A DNA stretch of 30,684 nucleotides from JADFOB01 sp046753625 (GCA_046753625.1 JBHHUB010000024.1:1-30684), one strand, 5' to 3'. Shown: positions 14,021 to 23,448, counted from the stretch's first letter. Numbers and translations are program-made. Notes: generated by a model from the sequence alone, not told the origin.

Positions 14021-15715
14021 CTATCCTTCCGTGAGCACGTCCATGCCCTGCTCGAACACAATGTCCACGGGAATGCCGGCTTCGCCCAGGCGGTTCAGGC
14101 TTTCCTGCAACACCGGGCCGATCTTGCCCAGATCGTCCATCATGGTCTTGACGGCGTCGTAATCTCCGTCCCCCTGCAGCGTGAGAATCCGCGTGGTCAG
14201 CGCACGCATCGCCTCTTGCATCTTGCCGGCATCCACACGGTACCGGCCCGTACTTGAATCGCGCGCAAACGCCCCCATTTGCTTGAAGAAGTTGAACCGC
14301 AGCATGTTGGCCCGGCCGTGCGCGCTGGCGGCGCCGAATCGCACGGAGCGGAAAATCCCCGCCAGGAAGGTCACGTAGTTGTCCATCAAGTCCGCCTCAC
14401 CGAGCTCGCCCCGCTCGATCAGCTTCGTAACCATGTAGAGACCAAGGATGTCGGCCTTGCCTTCCTCCAACGCCGACGCCTGTTCCCGAAGCGCAGCGCG
14501 CACGGTGCCTTTGCCCGTGAGCGTGTTCTTGATGCCCAAGCCGTGGGCCACTTCGTGAAACATCGTATTGGCAAAGAACGCATCGAAGGTGATGTGCCTG
14601 CGCTGGTCCGCGGCGATGAGCTGATCGGCGATGGGCACGAGAATCTTGTCATACTTGGCCCGCATGGCGTTTTTGAGCTGAAGGCGACGGGTTCCCTTCT
14701 TGAGCTGCACCTCTTCGTCGTTGGGTAGATTGATCGCGATTGTCTTGGCGCCCGCGTTGCAATCGCCCGCGTAGTACACCACGTCGTACGCGTTGAGATC
14801 GGAGTCCGTGCCCGGCGTCTCCTGCTTGTACCGGGCATCCACGGGAAGCGATCGCTGCAATTCGGGAAGCATGGCCGCGTACCGGGACAACCGCCGACTC
14901 CATTGCTTGTCTTTGATCAGCACGTACGCTTCAAAGCTGGCCTTGTATCCGAACAGCGCGTCCTCGTAGGTTTCGATCGGCCCGATCACCATGTCGATGA
15001 CGTTGTCCTTCATATCCAACCACGCCAGATCGCTTGGTTGATACTCATCGGTCAGCAGCGCACGCGCCCGGCCCTCGAGGTATCGGCGCAATCCCGCATC
15101 CTCGGCGAGAGACGCCGCCTCGCGCAGCTTGGCCGCCGCAGGCTCAAGCTGCGCCCTGAAGAATACATGGTAGTCGATCGCCTTGAGTCGCCCACCGTCG
15201 GCGTCGCGCCGCACCATCGTGTAGAGGCTCTTGAGCCGCCGCCCCTGCCCTGCATCCGCCGCAACGGCCCGCTCAAATTCTTCTTTCGTCATGTCGTGCG
15301 GATAGAAGTTGGCACCCTTGGGCTTGGCGCCGATGCCGGCCACGAAGGGGTGGTTGTCCGCCAGGCGATCCCATGGACCGTAGTTGATCTCGGTCAGGCG
15401 GCGGATACGTGCGTCGGAAATAGTCGCGAGCAACGCGCGGCGATCGCCGTAGGCTTGCAGCCAATACGCCTCATCCATCCGCCGGGCGGCGTCGACCAGC
15501 AGCGGAAGCATCAGCCGCTGGTTCGGCGACAGCGCACTCAAATCCGCGGTAAGGCGAACGGTAGCATACTGCTCGGCGGAGCGCACCGCGGCACCGGTCC
15601 GACCGTAGCGCCCTCCTGCGCTGCCGGAAGTCGATCCGGGAAGCGCGCAAGACGTCAAAGCCAGCAACGCCACCACTGGGGCAGTCAGGATGGGTTTCAT
15701 GGGATCAGGCATCAT
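14021..15715 (-). CDS. M49-like (dipeptidyl peptidase III family) zinc peptidase lipoprotein
   Basis: A predicted lipoprotein metallopeptidase of 564 residues. The signal peptide ends in LLALTSC (lipobox), so it acts outside the cytoplasm. The zinc site is HEVAHGLG (His387, Glu388, His391), followed about 30 residues on by LEEGKADILG (Glu417/Glu418, Asp422). This EExxAD motif gives the third ligand in family M49. Classical DPP III has HExxGH, one residue longer; here the motif is a normal HExxH followed by GLG, as in the branch I recall with HELSHGLG-type motifs. The upstream half (RRLTEINYGPWDRL, GANFYPHDMTKEEFE) also fits that branch. The start at 15715 has GAGG eight bases upstream; ATG 15700 is an alternative. 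The frame runs on to 16420 but there it opposes the kinase gene. Substrate unknown. Confidence 0.82.
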   Translation of the reverse strand: MMPDPMKPILTAPVVALLALTSCALPGSTSGSAGGRYGRTGAAVRSAEQYATVRLTADLSALSPNQRLMLPLLVDAARRMDEAYWLQAYGDRRALLATISDARIRRLTEINYGPWDRLADNHPFVAGIGAKPKGANFYPHDMTKEEFERAVAADAGQGRRLKSLYTMVRRDADGGRLKAIDYHVFFRAQLEPAAAKLREAASLAEDAGLRRYLEGRARALLTDEYQPSDLAWLDMKDNVIDMVIGPIETYEDALFGYKASFEAYVLIKDKQWSRRLSRYAAMLPELQRSLPVDARYKQETPGTDSDLNAYDVVYYAGDCNAGAKTIAINLPNDEEVQLKKGTRRLQLKNAMRAKYDKILVPIADQLIAADQRRHITFDAFFANTMFHEVAHGLGIKNTLTGKGTVRAALREQASALEEGKADILGLYMVTKLIERGELGEADLMDNYVTFLAGIFRSVRFGAASAHGRANMLRFNFFKQMGAFARDSSTGRYRVDAGKMQEAMRALTTRILTLQGDGDYDAVKTMMDDLGKIGPVLQESLNRLGEAGIPVDIVFEQGMDVLTEG

Positions 15716-16109
15716 CCGTGTGTCCTCAAAAAAGGTCCGAATATCCAGTGGCCGTGCGCGACCGCAGGATGAAATGCTACCGGCAATGGGCCGTGAATCA
15801 ACTCCGTATCGGACGTGCAGGCCACCCCGCCCATGATGGCCACGTGTTGCGTGAAGCCCGCGCAGGCGGCTCGGCCAATCGATGATCCGAGAATCATCCG
15901 CAGCACCCTGCACCCAAGGCGGTACCCCGTGGGGCCATACGGTCCGGCCGCTGATAACCGTCGGCCGAGTTAAAGCCCGCGCCCCACTTGGTCGTACTAC
16001 TGATCCAGTAGGGTTGCATGCGATCGCCAGGGAACCCGTTCGCATGGACCGGTCATGGGGCGATAGGACGAGATAGCCTTGAATTCTCGGAACAAGTGAC
16101 GCTTTAACT
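15716..16109. other. Divergent intergenic region between the M49 peptidase and hybrid kinase genes
   Basis: No gene seen. It contains a degraded gttaaagcccgcg block near 15968, part of the same palindromic family as 13934-13962. TTGAAT at 16079 with TTTAAC at 16103-16108 could be a promoter placing the kinase transcript start at or near its ATG, but this is weak. Confidence 0.4.
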
Positions 16110-19100
16110 ATGCGCAAATCGCTTCGTGATATTTCCTTCAAGCAGAAACTGCTCTTCTTCGCCATCTCGACAACCGGGTTGGCCTTGTTCCTCACGTGCG
16201 CGGCGACCATCATCAACCACTGGAACGGAGCGAGGCGGTCCATCCCGCGGGCCGTGAACATCCAGGCGAATATCATCGGGATGGACGTCGCCGGGGCGAT
16301 CGTCTTCAATGATCCCGCGTCCGCGACGGAAACCCTGTCGCGACTGCGCGCGGACCGCGCGGTCGTGTTTGCCTCCGTGTACGACGCTGAGGGACGTGAG
16401 TTCGCCCGATATGCCCGCAAGAACAGCCAACATCAAGACATCGCGTACCGCGATCGTGATGGCTACCGGTTCGAGGGGAATCGGCTTCATCTGACAAGAC
16501 GCATCACCCTGGACGGCGAGCCGGTAGGGCGCATCTACATCCAGTACGATCTGCACGGCCTCTACATAAGCCTGGTGCAACAGATGATCACCGTGGTGAT
16601 TGCGATGGCCATATCGCTGGCCGCCGCTTATGTCTTCGCCGCCAAACTGCAAGGCACGATTACCGAACCGATTTTGAGCCTCGCGGCGTCCGCGCGGGCC
16701 GTCGCCCGACAAAAGGACTTCTCACTCCGCGCTACGAAACACGGCAACGACGAGCTGGGGATGCTCACCGATGCGTTCAATCAGATGCTGACTCAGATTC
16801 AAGATCGAGACGCCGCGTTGCGATCGGCCAACGCGCATCTCGAGGAGCGCGTTCGGCAGCGAACCGCGACTCTTGAGGCGCGAACGACCGAACTCATTGA
16901 GAAAAACCGAACGATTGCGTTGCTGGAAAGCATCGCGGTCGCCGCGAATGAAGCGGCGGACGTGCATGAGGCACTGCACGCCGCGTTGGAGGAGATTTGC
17001 CAATACACGCAGTGGCCCGTCGGCCATGTCTACATGCTTTCCGAGGACGACCCCGACGTGTTGGTTCCTACCAACCTGTGGTTTCTCAAGGATCCGCGGC
17101 AATTCTCGGCGTTTCAGATGATTACCCAAGCGACGGAATTCCCATCGGGGATCGGTCTTCCGGGACGTGTGCTGGCTCAAAAAAAAGCCGCATGGATCGT
17201 GGATGTCACAAAGGACGACAACTTCCCGCGCACCCAAGGCGCTAAAGACCTGGGTGTGAAAGCCGCCATGGCGTTTCCCATTCTGGCCAAAAACCGCGTG
17301 GCCGCCGTGCTTGAGTTCTTCGCCCTCGATGCCCTATCGCCCGATGAGGATCTGCTGAAGATCATGTCGGCCGTCGGCACCCAACTCGGTCGTGTCATCG
17401 AGCGTCATCAGGCCGAGCAGGCCATGAAGAACAGCGCCACGGCGCTGCGTGAAACCAACACCGCGCTTCAAGCGGCCAGCGTCCAGGCGGACGCGGCCAA
17501 TCAGGCCAAAGGCGAATTTCTCGCCAACATGAGCCATGAAATCCGAACCCCGATGAATGGCATCATCGGCATGACGGAACTTGCCTTGGATACGGAACTC
17601 AGCGGGGAGCAGCGCGAGTATCTTGAGACCGTTCTTCGATCCGCAAATTGCTTGCTCGCATTGCTCAATGATATCCTCGACTTTTCGAAGATCGAAGCGG
17701 GCAAGCTGGAGCTCGAGCATATTGAATTCGATCCCCGAGACATCCTGGAGGGGCTGGGCGACCTGCTCGCCCATCGGGCCGAAGAGAAACACCTCGAATT
17801 CATCACCGACGTGGATGCCGATGTCCCGCGCGTGCTTTGCGGCGACCCCGTTCGCCTGCGCCAAATCCTGATCAACCTGACCAGCAACGCCGTCAAGTTC
17901 ACCGATCAAGGCGAGGTGGTCGTCGAAGCGTGTGTTGATCAACGTAGCGAGCGTGAGGTCCAGGTGCGTTTCACGGTGCGCGACACCGGAATCGGCATTC
18001 CGCTGGACAGACAGGCGGCCATCTTCGAAAGCTTTACCCAAGCCGACGGGGCCACCACGCGGAAATACGGCGGGACCGGGCTGGGTCTTGCCATTACCAA
18101 GCAGCTTTGCGATCTCTTGAACGCCGAGATTGGGCTGGTCAGCGAACCCGGCGTCGGCAGCACCTTCACCCTGCGCGTTCCCTTAGGGACGGTCGGACGG
18201 CAGCGCGGCGTCGATTCGTCCGAGCAGGCGCGGCGTGCGGCGCTTCTTTCGTGTATCGAAGGAAGACGCATCCTGGTCGTCGACGATAACGCCACGAATC
18301 GGCGCATTCTGGATCAGAAGTTGCAGCGCTGGGGTTGCCAACCCAGGCTTGCGTCGGATGGGGCCGAGGCCCTGATGATCCTTGAGCGCGAGGCCGGCAC
18401 CGACCACCCGATTGATCTGATCCTGCTCGACGTGTGCATGCCGAACATGGATGGGTTCGAGGTCGAGCGAAAAGTTCGACACACGGCGCATGGCGGCGGC
18501 GTCCCCATCGTTTTTCTCAGCTCCGCGGCCTCCTGGAAACAGGCACAGCGGGAACCGGCATCCGGGCGCACCGTCCGCCTCACCAAGCCGGTCAAACAGA
18601 GGTTGCTCTTCGAAACCGTCGCGAGCTTCTTCGACGGTGAAATCGCGGACGAAACGCCCGGCCGCGAGCCTGAATCCCGATCCGATTCCGACCCCGCGGC
18701 CGCCGAATGCCCGTCTGATTGCCGGATCCTCCTCGTCGAGGACAACCTGGTCAATCGGCGCGTCGCTACGGGAATCCTCAAGAAGTTCGGTTGCCAGGTC
18801 AGCGAGGCGGAAAACGGGCGGATCGCGCTGGATCGGCTCGACAGCCAGGAATTCGACCTCGTTTTCATGGACGTGCAGATGCCCGAAATGGACGGGTTGG
18901 AAGCCACTCGGAGAATTCGGGCGCAAGCGCGATTCAAACAGCTTCCCATCATCGCCATGACCGCTCATGCCATGAAAGGCGACAGAGCGCGTTGCCTGGA
19001 TACGGGTATGAGCGATTACATCAACAAGCCCGTGAGCATGGAAAAGTTGCGCACGATTTTTCAAAAATGGTGGCGCAAAACCCAACTCCATGCGTCCGGC

Positions 19101-19514
19101 ACATCGGAACCCCCCGCGACCACCGCGATCGAAGCGCCGAACCCGGTTGAGGAAGTACCGATCCACCGCGACAAGGCGTTACGCAACATGGAAGGCGATG
19201 AGGAACTCCTGGACGCTGTGATCCAGGTGTTCGTCGATTCAATCCCCCAATTGCTTGTTGAGCTTCGAGCGGCCATCGCTCAACGAGATCCGGCGCGGAT
19301 CGAGGCCGCCGCGCATGGTCTGAAGGGAACCGCGTCCAACATCTGCGCCGAACCCACCCGCCGCGCCGCCGAGCACCTGGAGCAAAGCAGCAAAGACCCG
19401 TCCATGGCAAACGTGGATGCCTTGATGCACGACCTGGAACGTAAGCTCCAAGCCGTTCAAGGGGCGCTGGGGAATAACCACGCACTGGATCCGTCGCCTG
19501 ACCCGCGTCCGTAA
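16110..19514 (+). CDS. Hybrid sensor histidine kinase (HAMP, GAF, HisKA, HATPase, two REC, HPt)
   Basis: A membrane-bound hybrid kinase of 1134 residues that autophosphorylates and relays phosphate internally. In order: TM1 (about 13-35); a periplasmic sensor of about 115 residues, probably CHASE-type (ANIIGMDVAGAIVFND); TM2 (about 155-178); HAMP (about 180-232); coiled coil; GAF (about 275-430); HisKA with SHEIRTPMNG (phospho-His476); HATPase with N box (LINLTSNAVKF), DTGIGIP and GGTGLGLAI; REC1 (VVDDN, LLDVCMPNMDG, Asp774); REC2 (VEDN, FMDVQMPEMDG, Asp921, TAHAMKGD, Lys in NKPVS); and a C-terminal HPt with AAAHGLKGTASN (His1069). All phosphorelay residues are intact. The HPt predicts a final receiver on another protein, but no response regulator gene adjoins it. 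No clear ribosome site precedes the ATG. The signal is unknown. Confidence 0.95.
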   Translation: MRKSLRDISFKQKLLFFAISTTGLALFLTCAATIINHWNGARRSIPRAVNIQANIIGMDVAGAIVFNDPASATETLSRLRADRAVVFASVYDAEGREFARYARKNSQHQDIAYRDRDGYRFEGNRLHLTRRITLDGEPVGRIYIQYDLHGLYISLVQQMITVVIAMAISLAAAYVFAAKLQGTITEPILSLAASARAVARQKDFSLRATKHGNDELGMLTDAFNQMLTQIQDRDAALRSANAHLEERVRQRTATLEARTTELIEKNRTIALLESIAVAANEAADVHEALHAALEEICQYTQWPVGHVYMLSEDDPDVLVPTNLWFLKDPRQFSAFQMITQATEFPSGIGLPGRVLAQKKAAWIVDVTKDDNFPRTQGAKDLGVKAAMAFPILAKNRVAAVLEFFALDALSPDEDLLKIMSAVGTQLGRVIERHQAEQAMKNSATALRETNTALQAASVQADAANQAKGEFLANMSHEIRTPMNGIIGMTELALDTELSGEQREYLETVLRSANCLLALLNDILDFSKIEAGKLELEHIEFDPRDILEGLGDLLAHRAEEKHLEFITDVDADVPRVLCGDPVRLRQILINLTSNAVKFTDQGEVVVEACVDQRSEREVQVRFTVRDTGIGIPLDRQAAIFESFTQADGATTRKYGGTGLGLAITKQLCDLLNAEIGLVSEPGVGSTFTLRVPLGTVGRQRGVDSSEQARRAALLSCIEGRRILVVDDNATNRRILDQKLQRWGCQPRLASDGAEALMILEREAGTDHPIDLILLDVCMPNMDGFEVERKVRHTAHGGGVPIVFLSSAASWKQAQREPASGRTVRLTKPVKQRLLFETVASFFDGEIADETPGREPESRSDSDPAAAECPSDCRILLVEDNLVNRRVATGILKKFGCQVSEAENGRIALDRLDSQEFDLVFMDVQMPEMDGLEATRRIRAQARFKQLPIIAMTAHAMKGDRARCLDTGMSDYINKPVSMEKLRTIFQKWWRKTQLHASGTSEPPATTAIEAPNPVEEVPIHRDKALRNMEGDEELLDAVIQVFVDSIPQLLVELRAAIAQRDPARIEAAAHGLKGTASNICAEPTRRAAEHLEQSSKDPSMANVDALMHDLERKLQAVQGALGNNHALDPSPDPRP

Positions 19515-19515
19515 A

Positions 19516-19531
19516 GGGGATGGCCGTCCCC
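19516..19531. terminator. Weak hairpin between convergent genes
   Basis: gggga, tggccg, tcccc forms a 5-bp stem in the 22-base gap between the converging kinase and FG-GAP genes. There is only a short T-run on the plus strand. It may contribute to termination in both directions. Confidence 0.3.
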
Positions 19532-19536
19532 CGATT

Positions 19537-21357
19537 TCACTCCGCAATCGTGAGGACGCGGTCCACCGCTACGGCTTGCCGCTCGGTCGTTGAGCCCGAC
19601 GGCCAGTGAACCGTCAGGCGGTCGATGATCGTGGTTTCGCCGAGCCCGAAGTGGACTTGGGGCTGGACGGCGGTAAACGCGCTGGTCGTCGTCACGACCT
19701 CGCCGACGTAGTCCACTCCGCCCGCCGTGGCTTCGACGCGCGCTCCGATCCCAAAGGCATTGCTATCGGTCCCTTTGAGCCGAACGGTTACCCAGTGGGC
19801 GTCTTCCACGGCAGGGTTGATCAGGCATTGAAGGGTATCATCCTCGTTTTGATTCGTCCGGCAGATATCGTCAAAGCCATCTCCGGTGAAGTCGACGGCG
19901 GCCAGGGCCCGGCCGGCCCGGCTGTGACCGAAGGCGACGGGCTGATCGCCGGTCCAGTTGAAGAATCCCCGGGCGCCGGTGCGATCCGTAAACGATTGGC
20001 CGCCGTCATTGCGCAACAAGCGTCCCACGCCGTGAAAATCCTGCCGGAACCGGCCCTCAAGTCCGTCAGTGAGAATCAGATCCCCCGTCCACGCGAGATC
20101 GGGCCATCCGTCGTTTTGCAGATCCAACCACGCGCAGCCGAAACTGAATTCGTACGCCTGCAGTCCGCGCCCCTGGTGCTGATTCGTCGGCGGCAAGGTT
20201 CCGGGTGTCACTGACGCGTCACCCGCCGCGTCGACGAACACGCCGTTCCCGTCGTTTTCAAGCAGGCGGTGAAACGGAGTGCCATTCTCTCGGCGCCAGG
20301 CGCTGGTGAGGTGGTTGGTCTCAACGCCGGCCCCTCGGGCGTCGGCTCCGACATTGCCCAGAAAATAGTCCAGGTCGCCGTCTCGATCGTAATCCGCCGC
20401 CGCAATGCCCATCCAGCCGCCGTGTTTGTTGAGCAAGGCCTCCTGGGACCGCGTGAAGGTGAGATCGCCGTTGCCCAGGAACAGGTCCACGCCTCCGGGG
20501 ATTTCCTGCAGAGCAAACAGATCCTGAAAGCCGTCGCGATTGACGTCCGTGAAATACACCGACCACGTCGGCATGTGATGGAGGATGTTCGCCGTCGACG
20601 GCGCGAGGCCCCCAACCAGCGTGCCGGCCACGCCCGCCGACTCCGTAATGTCTTCAAACAGCGGCACGCCGCCGGCCACGATGCCGGTGTTGCGCAGTAG
20701 CACGTTGGGCGTATCGGGCAAGAACGTCTGGTTCTCCTCGAAGATCAGGTCGCCAAAGTTGTAGCGCGCGATGTACAGGTCGAGCAGCCCGTCGTTGTCG
20801 ATGTCCGCCACGCCGATGCTGGATCCGAAATTCACCGACGAAAGCCCCGTCTCCTCCGTGGCGTCGGCAAACCGCACTTGCCCGAACTTATCAGGACCGA
20901 GGTTCTTCAGGTAACGCACGGTCGCGCGCGGATCATCCGGGGCATCGGGCAGTTGCCGGCCGATGATCAAGTCCAACCAGCCATCGTTGTCGAAATCGCC
21001 GACGCCCGTGCAGACGCCCCAATCCCCCGTAAAACGCACGCCCGCGAGATCAGCTACCTCGGTGAAGCCGCCTCGTCCATCGTTGTCATAAAGAAGATTC
21101 GGAGTCCCCGTGATGCTAGTGACAAACAGATCGATGTCACCGTCGTTGTCATAATCAAACAACGCCAACGCCGGCCAGCCGACCGCTTTGGGCGCCGGCG
21201 AGAACGCCGACGCGGTCACGTCGCGAAACGCAGTCTCCTGGGCCACTTCCGAAAGCGAAGGAGTCTCCCTGGCAACCTCCGAAAGCGACGGAGCACAACT
21301 TGCCGCCAGCAATCCAACAATCCCTACCAATACCCGCCCGCAAATCTTCAGCGCCAT
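19537..21357 (-). CDS. FG-GAP/VCBS repeat lipoprotein with C-terminal ASPIC/UnbV domain
   Basis: A predicted lipoprotein of 606 residues. A signal peptide (ICGRVLVGIVGLLAASC, lipobox Cys21) is followed by an integrin-like propeller with calcium loops such as DYDNDGDIDL, DFDNDGWLDL, DIDNDGLLDL, DVNRDGFQDL, DYDRDGDLDY, DLQNDGWPDL and DFTGDGFDDI. The C-terminus has an ASPIC/UnbV domain (GIGARVEATAGG, QVHFGLGETTIIDRLTVHWPSG). Such CRTAC1-like proteins are common in Planctomycetota and Acidobacteriota; they are thought to bind surface ligands or carbohydrate, with no proven activity. Immediately after the lipobox is a tandem 10-residue duplication (PSLSEVARET, then PSLSEVAQET). The ATG at 21357 has AGGA nine bases upstream; ATG 21366 is an in-frame alternative. 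It faces the kinase gene convergently. Confidence 0.9.
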   Translation of the reverse strand: MALKICGRVLVGIVGLLAASCAPSLSEVARETPSLSEVAQETAFRDVTASAFSPAPKAVGWPALALFDYDNDGDIDLFVTSITGTPNLLYDNDGRGGFTEVADLAGVRFTGDWGVCTGVGDFDNDGWLDLIIGRQLPDAPDDPRATVRYLKNLGPDKFGQVRFADATEETGLSSVNFGSSIGVADIDNDGLLDLYIARYNFGDLIFEENQTFLPDTPNVLLRNTGIVAGGVPLFEDITESAGVAGTLVGGLAPSTANILHHMPTWSVYFTDVNRDGFQDLFALQEIPGGVDLFLGNGDLTFTRSQEALLNKHGGWMGIAAADYDRDGDLDYFLGNVGADARGAGVETNHLTSAWRRENGTPFHRLLENDGNGVFVDAAGDASVTPGTLPPTNQHQGRGLQAYEFSFGCAWLDLQNDGWPDLAWTGDLILTDGLEGRFRQDFHGVGRLLRNDGGQSFTDRTGARGFFNWTGDQPVAFGHSRAGRALAAVDFTGDGFDDICRTNQNEDDTLQCLINPAVEDAHWVTVRLKGTDSNAFGIGARVEATAGGVDYVGEVVTTTSAFTAVQPQVHFGLGETTIIDRLTVHWPSGSTTERQAVAVDRVLTIAE

Positions 21358-21503
21358 GATGAACATTCCTGTCTGGAATCCGTTGAGCCACCCGCGGCCG
21401 CGCCAATCGCCCCTGCCGCACCGTTTGAGCACATCATAGACCGGCGGCTTGGGCCTTGCCACCGCACCGGTGGTTCAGACGCTTCCGGTGGGATGGGTAC
21501 GCC

Positions 21504-21580
21504 GACTCAGAGCCGTGGGCGCGAGCCCGCGGACGTTCCGCGGTAGCATGTCACCGGGCCGGCGCCCGGTGCTCTGATGA
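21504..21580. repeat. MITE-like palindromic element, copy B
   Basis: A 77-bp element bounded by gactcagagc and gctctgatga. Inside are a perfect 8-bp stem (caccgggc, cggc, gcccggtg; 21552-21571) and a second one with a G-T pair (ccgtgggc, gcga, gcccgcgg; 21513-21532). On the minus strand it aligns with 29937-30000 over most of its length. It occupies the gap 21358-21698, where I see nothing else. Confidence 0.75.
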
Positions 21581-21698
21581 CTTTCCGCCGCCGATGGCAT
21601 CGCGCACGGTGCGCGGCTTGCCAGTCAGGAGATTGGTGGTCCCGGGTGTGTCCGGATGACTTCCTTGACGCCGCCGGTGGCTTCGATATCGTTCCGGC

Positions 21699-22427
21699 AT
21701 GGGCCGACCGCCGCGCATACGCTCCCTCAAAGACTATGCCAAACTCATCCTGGCACCGTTTCTTGCCTTGCTCGTCACCCTTACCGTGCTTTGGATCGTT
21801 TTCGAGCACAAACCTTCCTGGTACCGCCCGGCGGCGCTCGAGGGCGATGACCTGCGTCTTGTGACGTCCCGCGCGACTCAGTGGGCGGATGAAGTTTCGG
21901 ATCAAATGGTCCACGGTCAGCCCTTCGAGTTGGTGCTGGTGAGCCGGGAGGTCAACGAGTTTCTGGCCGCATTGCCGGAGTTGTTTCCCGACGAGTTCTT
22001 GAATTGGCCCCAAGCCTTGAGGCTGCCGGCGGTCGGTTTCGAGCCGGACGCCATCCACATTGGACTGCTGTGTGAGATGGACGGCTGGCGCGTGATCGCG
22101 GCGCTGGCGTTGACCGCCAAGATAATCGACGACGGACGCTTTGTTCGGATCGCCGCGACGGGGGTCTACGGCGGGTCGCTTCCTCTGCCGCGCAGCTTGC
22201 TAGGGCGCGTCTTCGACCCCTCTTTTGCGGCCCTGGCGCGAAGCGTTTCGCTGAAAAGCGGGGATCGGGCGGAGCGAATCCTCAAAGAACTGGCCTCGGT
22301 GGACGATCTATTCGAAGGCGTCTTGATTCGCAACCGGTTTGTCTGGCCCAACGGCAAGCGAGCTTTTCGCCTTGAAACGATTCGCATGGAAACCGATCGC
22401 CTGGTATTGGGCATTGCGCCGTTGTGA
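21699..22427 (+). CDS. Membrane-anchored protein of unknown function
   Basis: A 242-residue protein I do not recognise. A basic N-terminus (GRPPRIRSLKDYAK) precedes one hydrophobic helix (about 14-36, LILAPFLALLVTLTVLWIVF). The rest is a soluble domain with alternating strands and helices (LVLVSREVNEFLAALPELFP, GWRVIAALALTAKI, GGSLPLPRSLLGRV) and no catalytic motif visible. It is probably a single-pass protein with its C-terminal domain outside the cytoplasm. The gene ends 48 bases before purU on the same strand, so the two may form an operon. The ribosome site before the ATG is weak. Protein-like composition and good strand/helix pattern support it being real. Confidence 0.7.
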   Translation: MGRPPRIRSLKDYAKLILAPFLALLVTLTVLWIVFEHKPSWYRPAALEGDDLRLVTSRATQWADEVSDQMVHGQPFELVLVSREVNEFLAALPELFPDEFLNWPQALRLPAVGFEPDAIHIGLLCEMDGWRVIAALALTAKIIDDGRFVRIAATGVYGGSLPLPRSLLGRVFDPSFAALARSVSLKSGDRAERILKELASVDDLFEGVLIRNRFVWPNGKRAFRLETIRMETDRLVLGIAPL

Positions 22428-22475
22428 CGGATCGGACCGCCAAAGCGAGTGGACCCCTAGGAAGAGGAGCCGAAC

Positions 22476-23333
22476 ATGCCGATCCCCACGGCAAGACTGC
22501 TGATAACCTGTCCGGACCGCCAGGGCATCATCGCGATTGTGGCGAGGTTCATCGCGGAGCATGGCGGAAACATCGTCGAAGCGGATCAACATTCCGACCC
22601 CCAGCACGGCGAGTTTTTCATGCGCGTCGAGATCGACCCGGAAGGATTCCGGCTGGATCGGTCGAGCTTCGCCCGGGCGTGGGAACCGACGGCTCGGGAA
22701 TGCAAGATGCGCTGGTGGATGTACTGGGGCAACGACGTCAAACGCATGGCGATTCTCGTCAGCAAGGAGAGCCACTGCCTTTCGGATCTGTTAGGGCGTT
22801 GGCAGACCGGCGAACTGCGCGTCGAGATTCCCTTCGTTGCCGGAAACCATGAATCGCTGCGGCAACGCGCGATCTCACACGGCCTGGCCTTTCACCATCT
22901 TCCCGCTGCGCCGAAGACCAAGGCGCGACAGGAAGCCCGACTCACCGCGCTGCTGGAAGAGGCCGACGTGGATTTCATCGTGCTGGCCCGATACATGCAA
23001 ATCCTTTCGCCCGAGTTCGTGGCCGCGTATCCCCAGCGCACCATCAACATCCACCACAGCTTCTTGCCCGCGTTCGCCGGTCCGCGACCCTACCGGCAGG
23101 CGTTCGAACGCGGGGTCAAACTGATCGGGGCCACCAGCCACTACGTCACCGATGAACTCGACGCCGGACCGATCATCGCGCAATCGACGCTGCCCGTGGG
23201 GCATCGCGATTCACTGGAGGATTTGATTCGCAAGGGGCGGGACTTGGAACGGATGGTCCTTGCCACGGCCGTCCGGCACCACGTGGAAGACAAGATTCTG
23301 GTCAGCCGCAACAAGACCGTCGTGTTTGATTGA
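22476..23333 (+). CDS. purU: Formyltetrahydrofolate deformylase
   Basis: Hydrolyses 10-formyl-tetrahydrofolate to formate and tetrahydrofolate, balancing one-carbon units and feeding formate to purine synthesis. The 285-residue chain has an N-terminal ACT domain (about 5-80, LLITCPDRQGIIAIVARFI, GGNIVEADQH) and a formyltransferase fold (about 85-285). The catalytic triad is visible as INIHHSFLPAFAG (Asn191, His193) and DELDAGPIIAQ (Asp229). Length is normal for PurU. The start has a strong ribosome site (GGAG seven bases before the ATG). It lies 48 bases downstream of a membrane-anchored unknown gene, probably in one transcript, and converges on the ABC permease gene after a 115-base gap. I saw no folate riboswitch in the leader. 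Confidence 0.95.
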   Translation: MPIPTARLLITCPDRQGIIAIVARFIAEHGGNIVEADQHSDPQHGEFFMRVEIDPEGFRLDRSSFARAWEPTARECKMRWWMYWGNDVKRMAILVSKESHCLSDLLGRWQTGELRVEIPFVAGNHESLRQRAISHGLAFHHLPAAPKTKARQEARLTALLEEADVDFIVLARYMQILSPEFVAAYPQRTINIHHSFLPAFAGPRPYRQAFERGVKLIGATSHYVTDELDAGPIIAQSTLPVGHRDSLEDLIRKGRDLERMVLATAVRHHVEDKILVSRNKTVVFD

Positions 23334-23448
23334 GCGCGGATCTTCCACGCTCCGGCGACACACCTCTTGCGCAGCGGTTGTCGGACCCGTTCCTCATCCT
23401 ACGTATTGCCTCCCATACGGCACCCGTCACCGACAAGGCAAGCCCCAA

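Noticed and set aside
15716..16420. N-terminal extension of the M49 peptidase frame by about 235 residues
   Set aside because: It would precede the lipoprotein signal peptide and overlap the start of the hybrid kinase on the other strand. A good ribosome site and lipobox place the start at 15715.
22428..22475. Tetrahydrofolate riboswitch before purU
   Set aside because: The gap is only 48 bases and shows no matching fold; only a ribosome site is visible.
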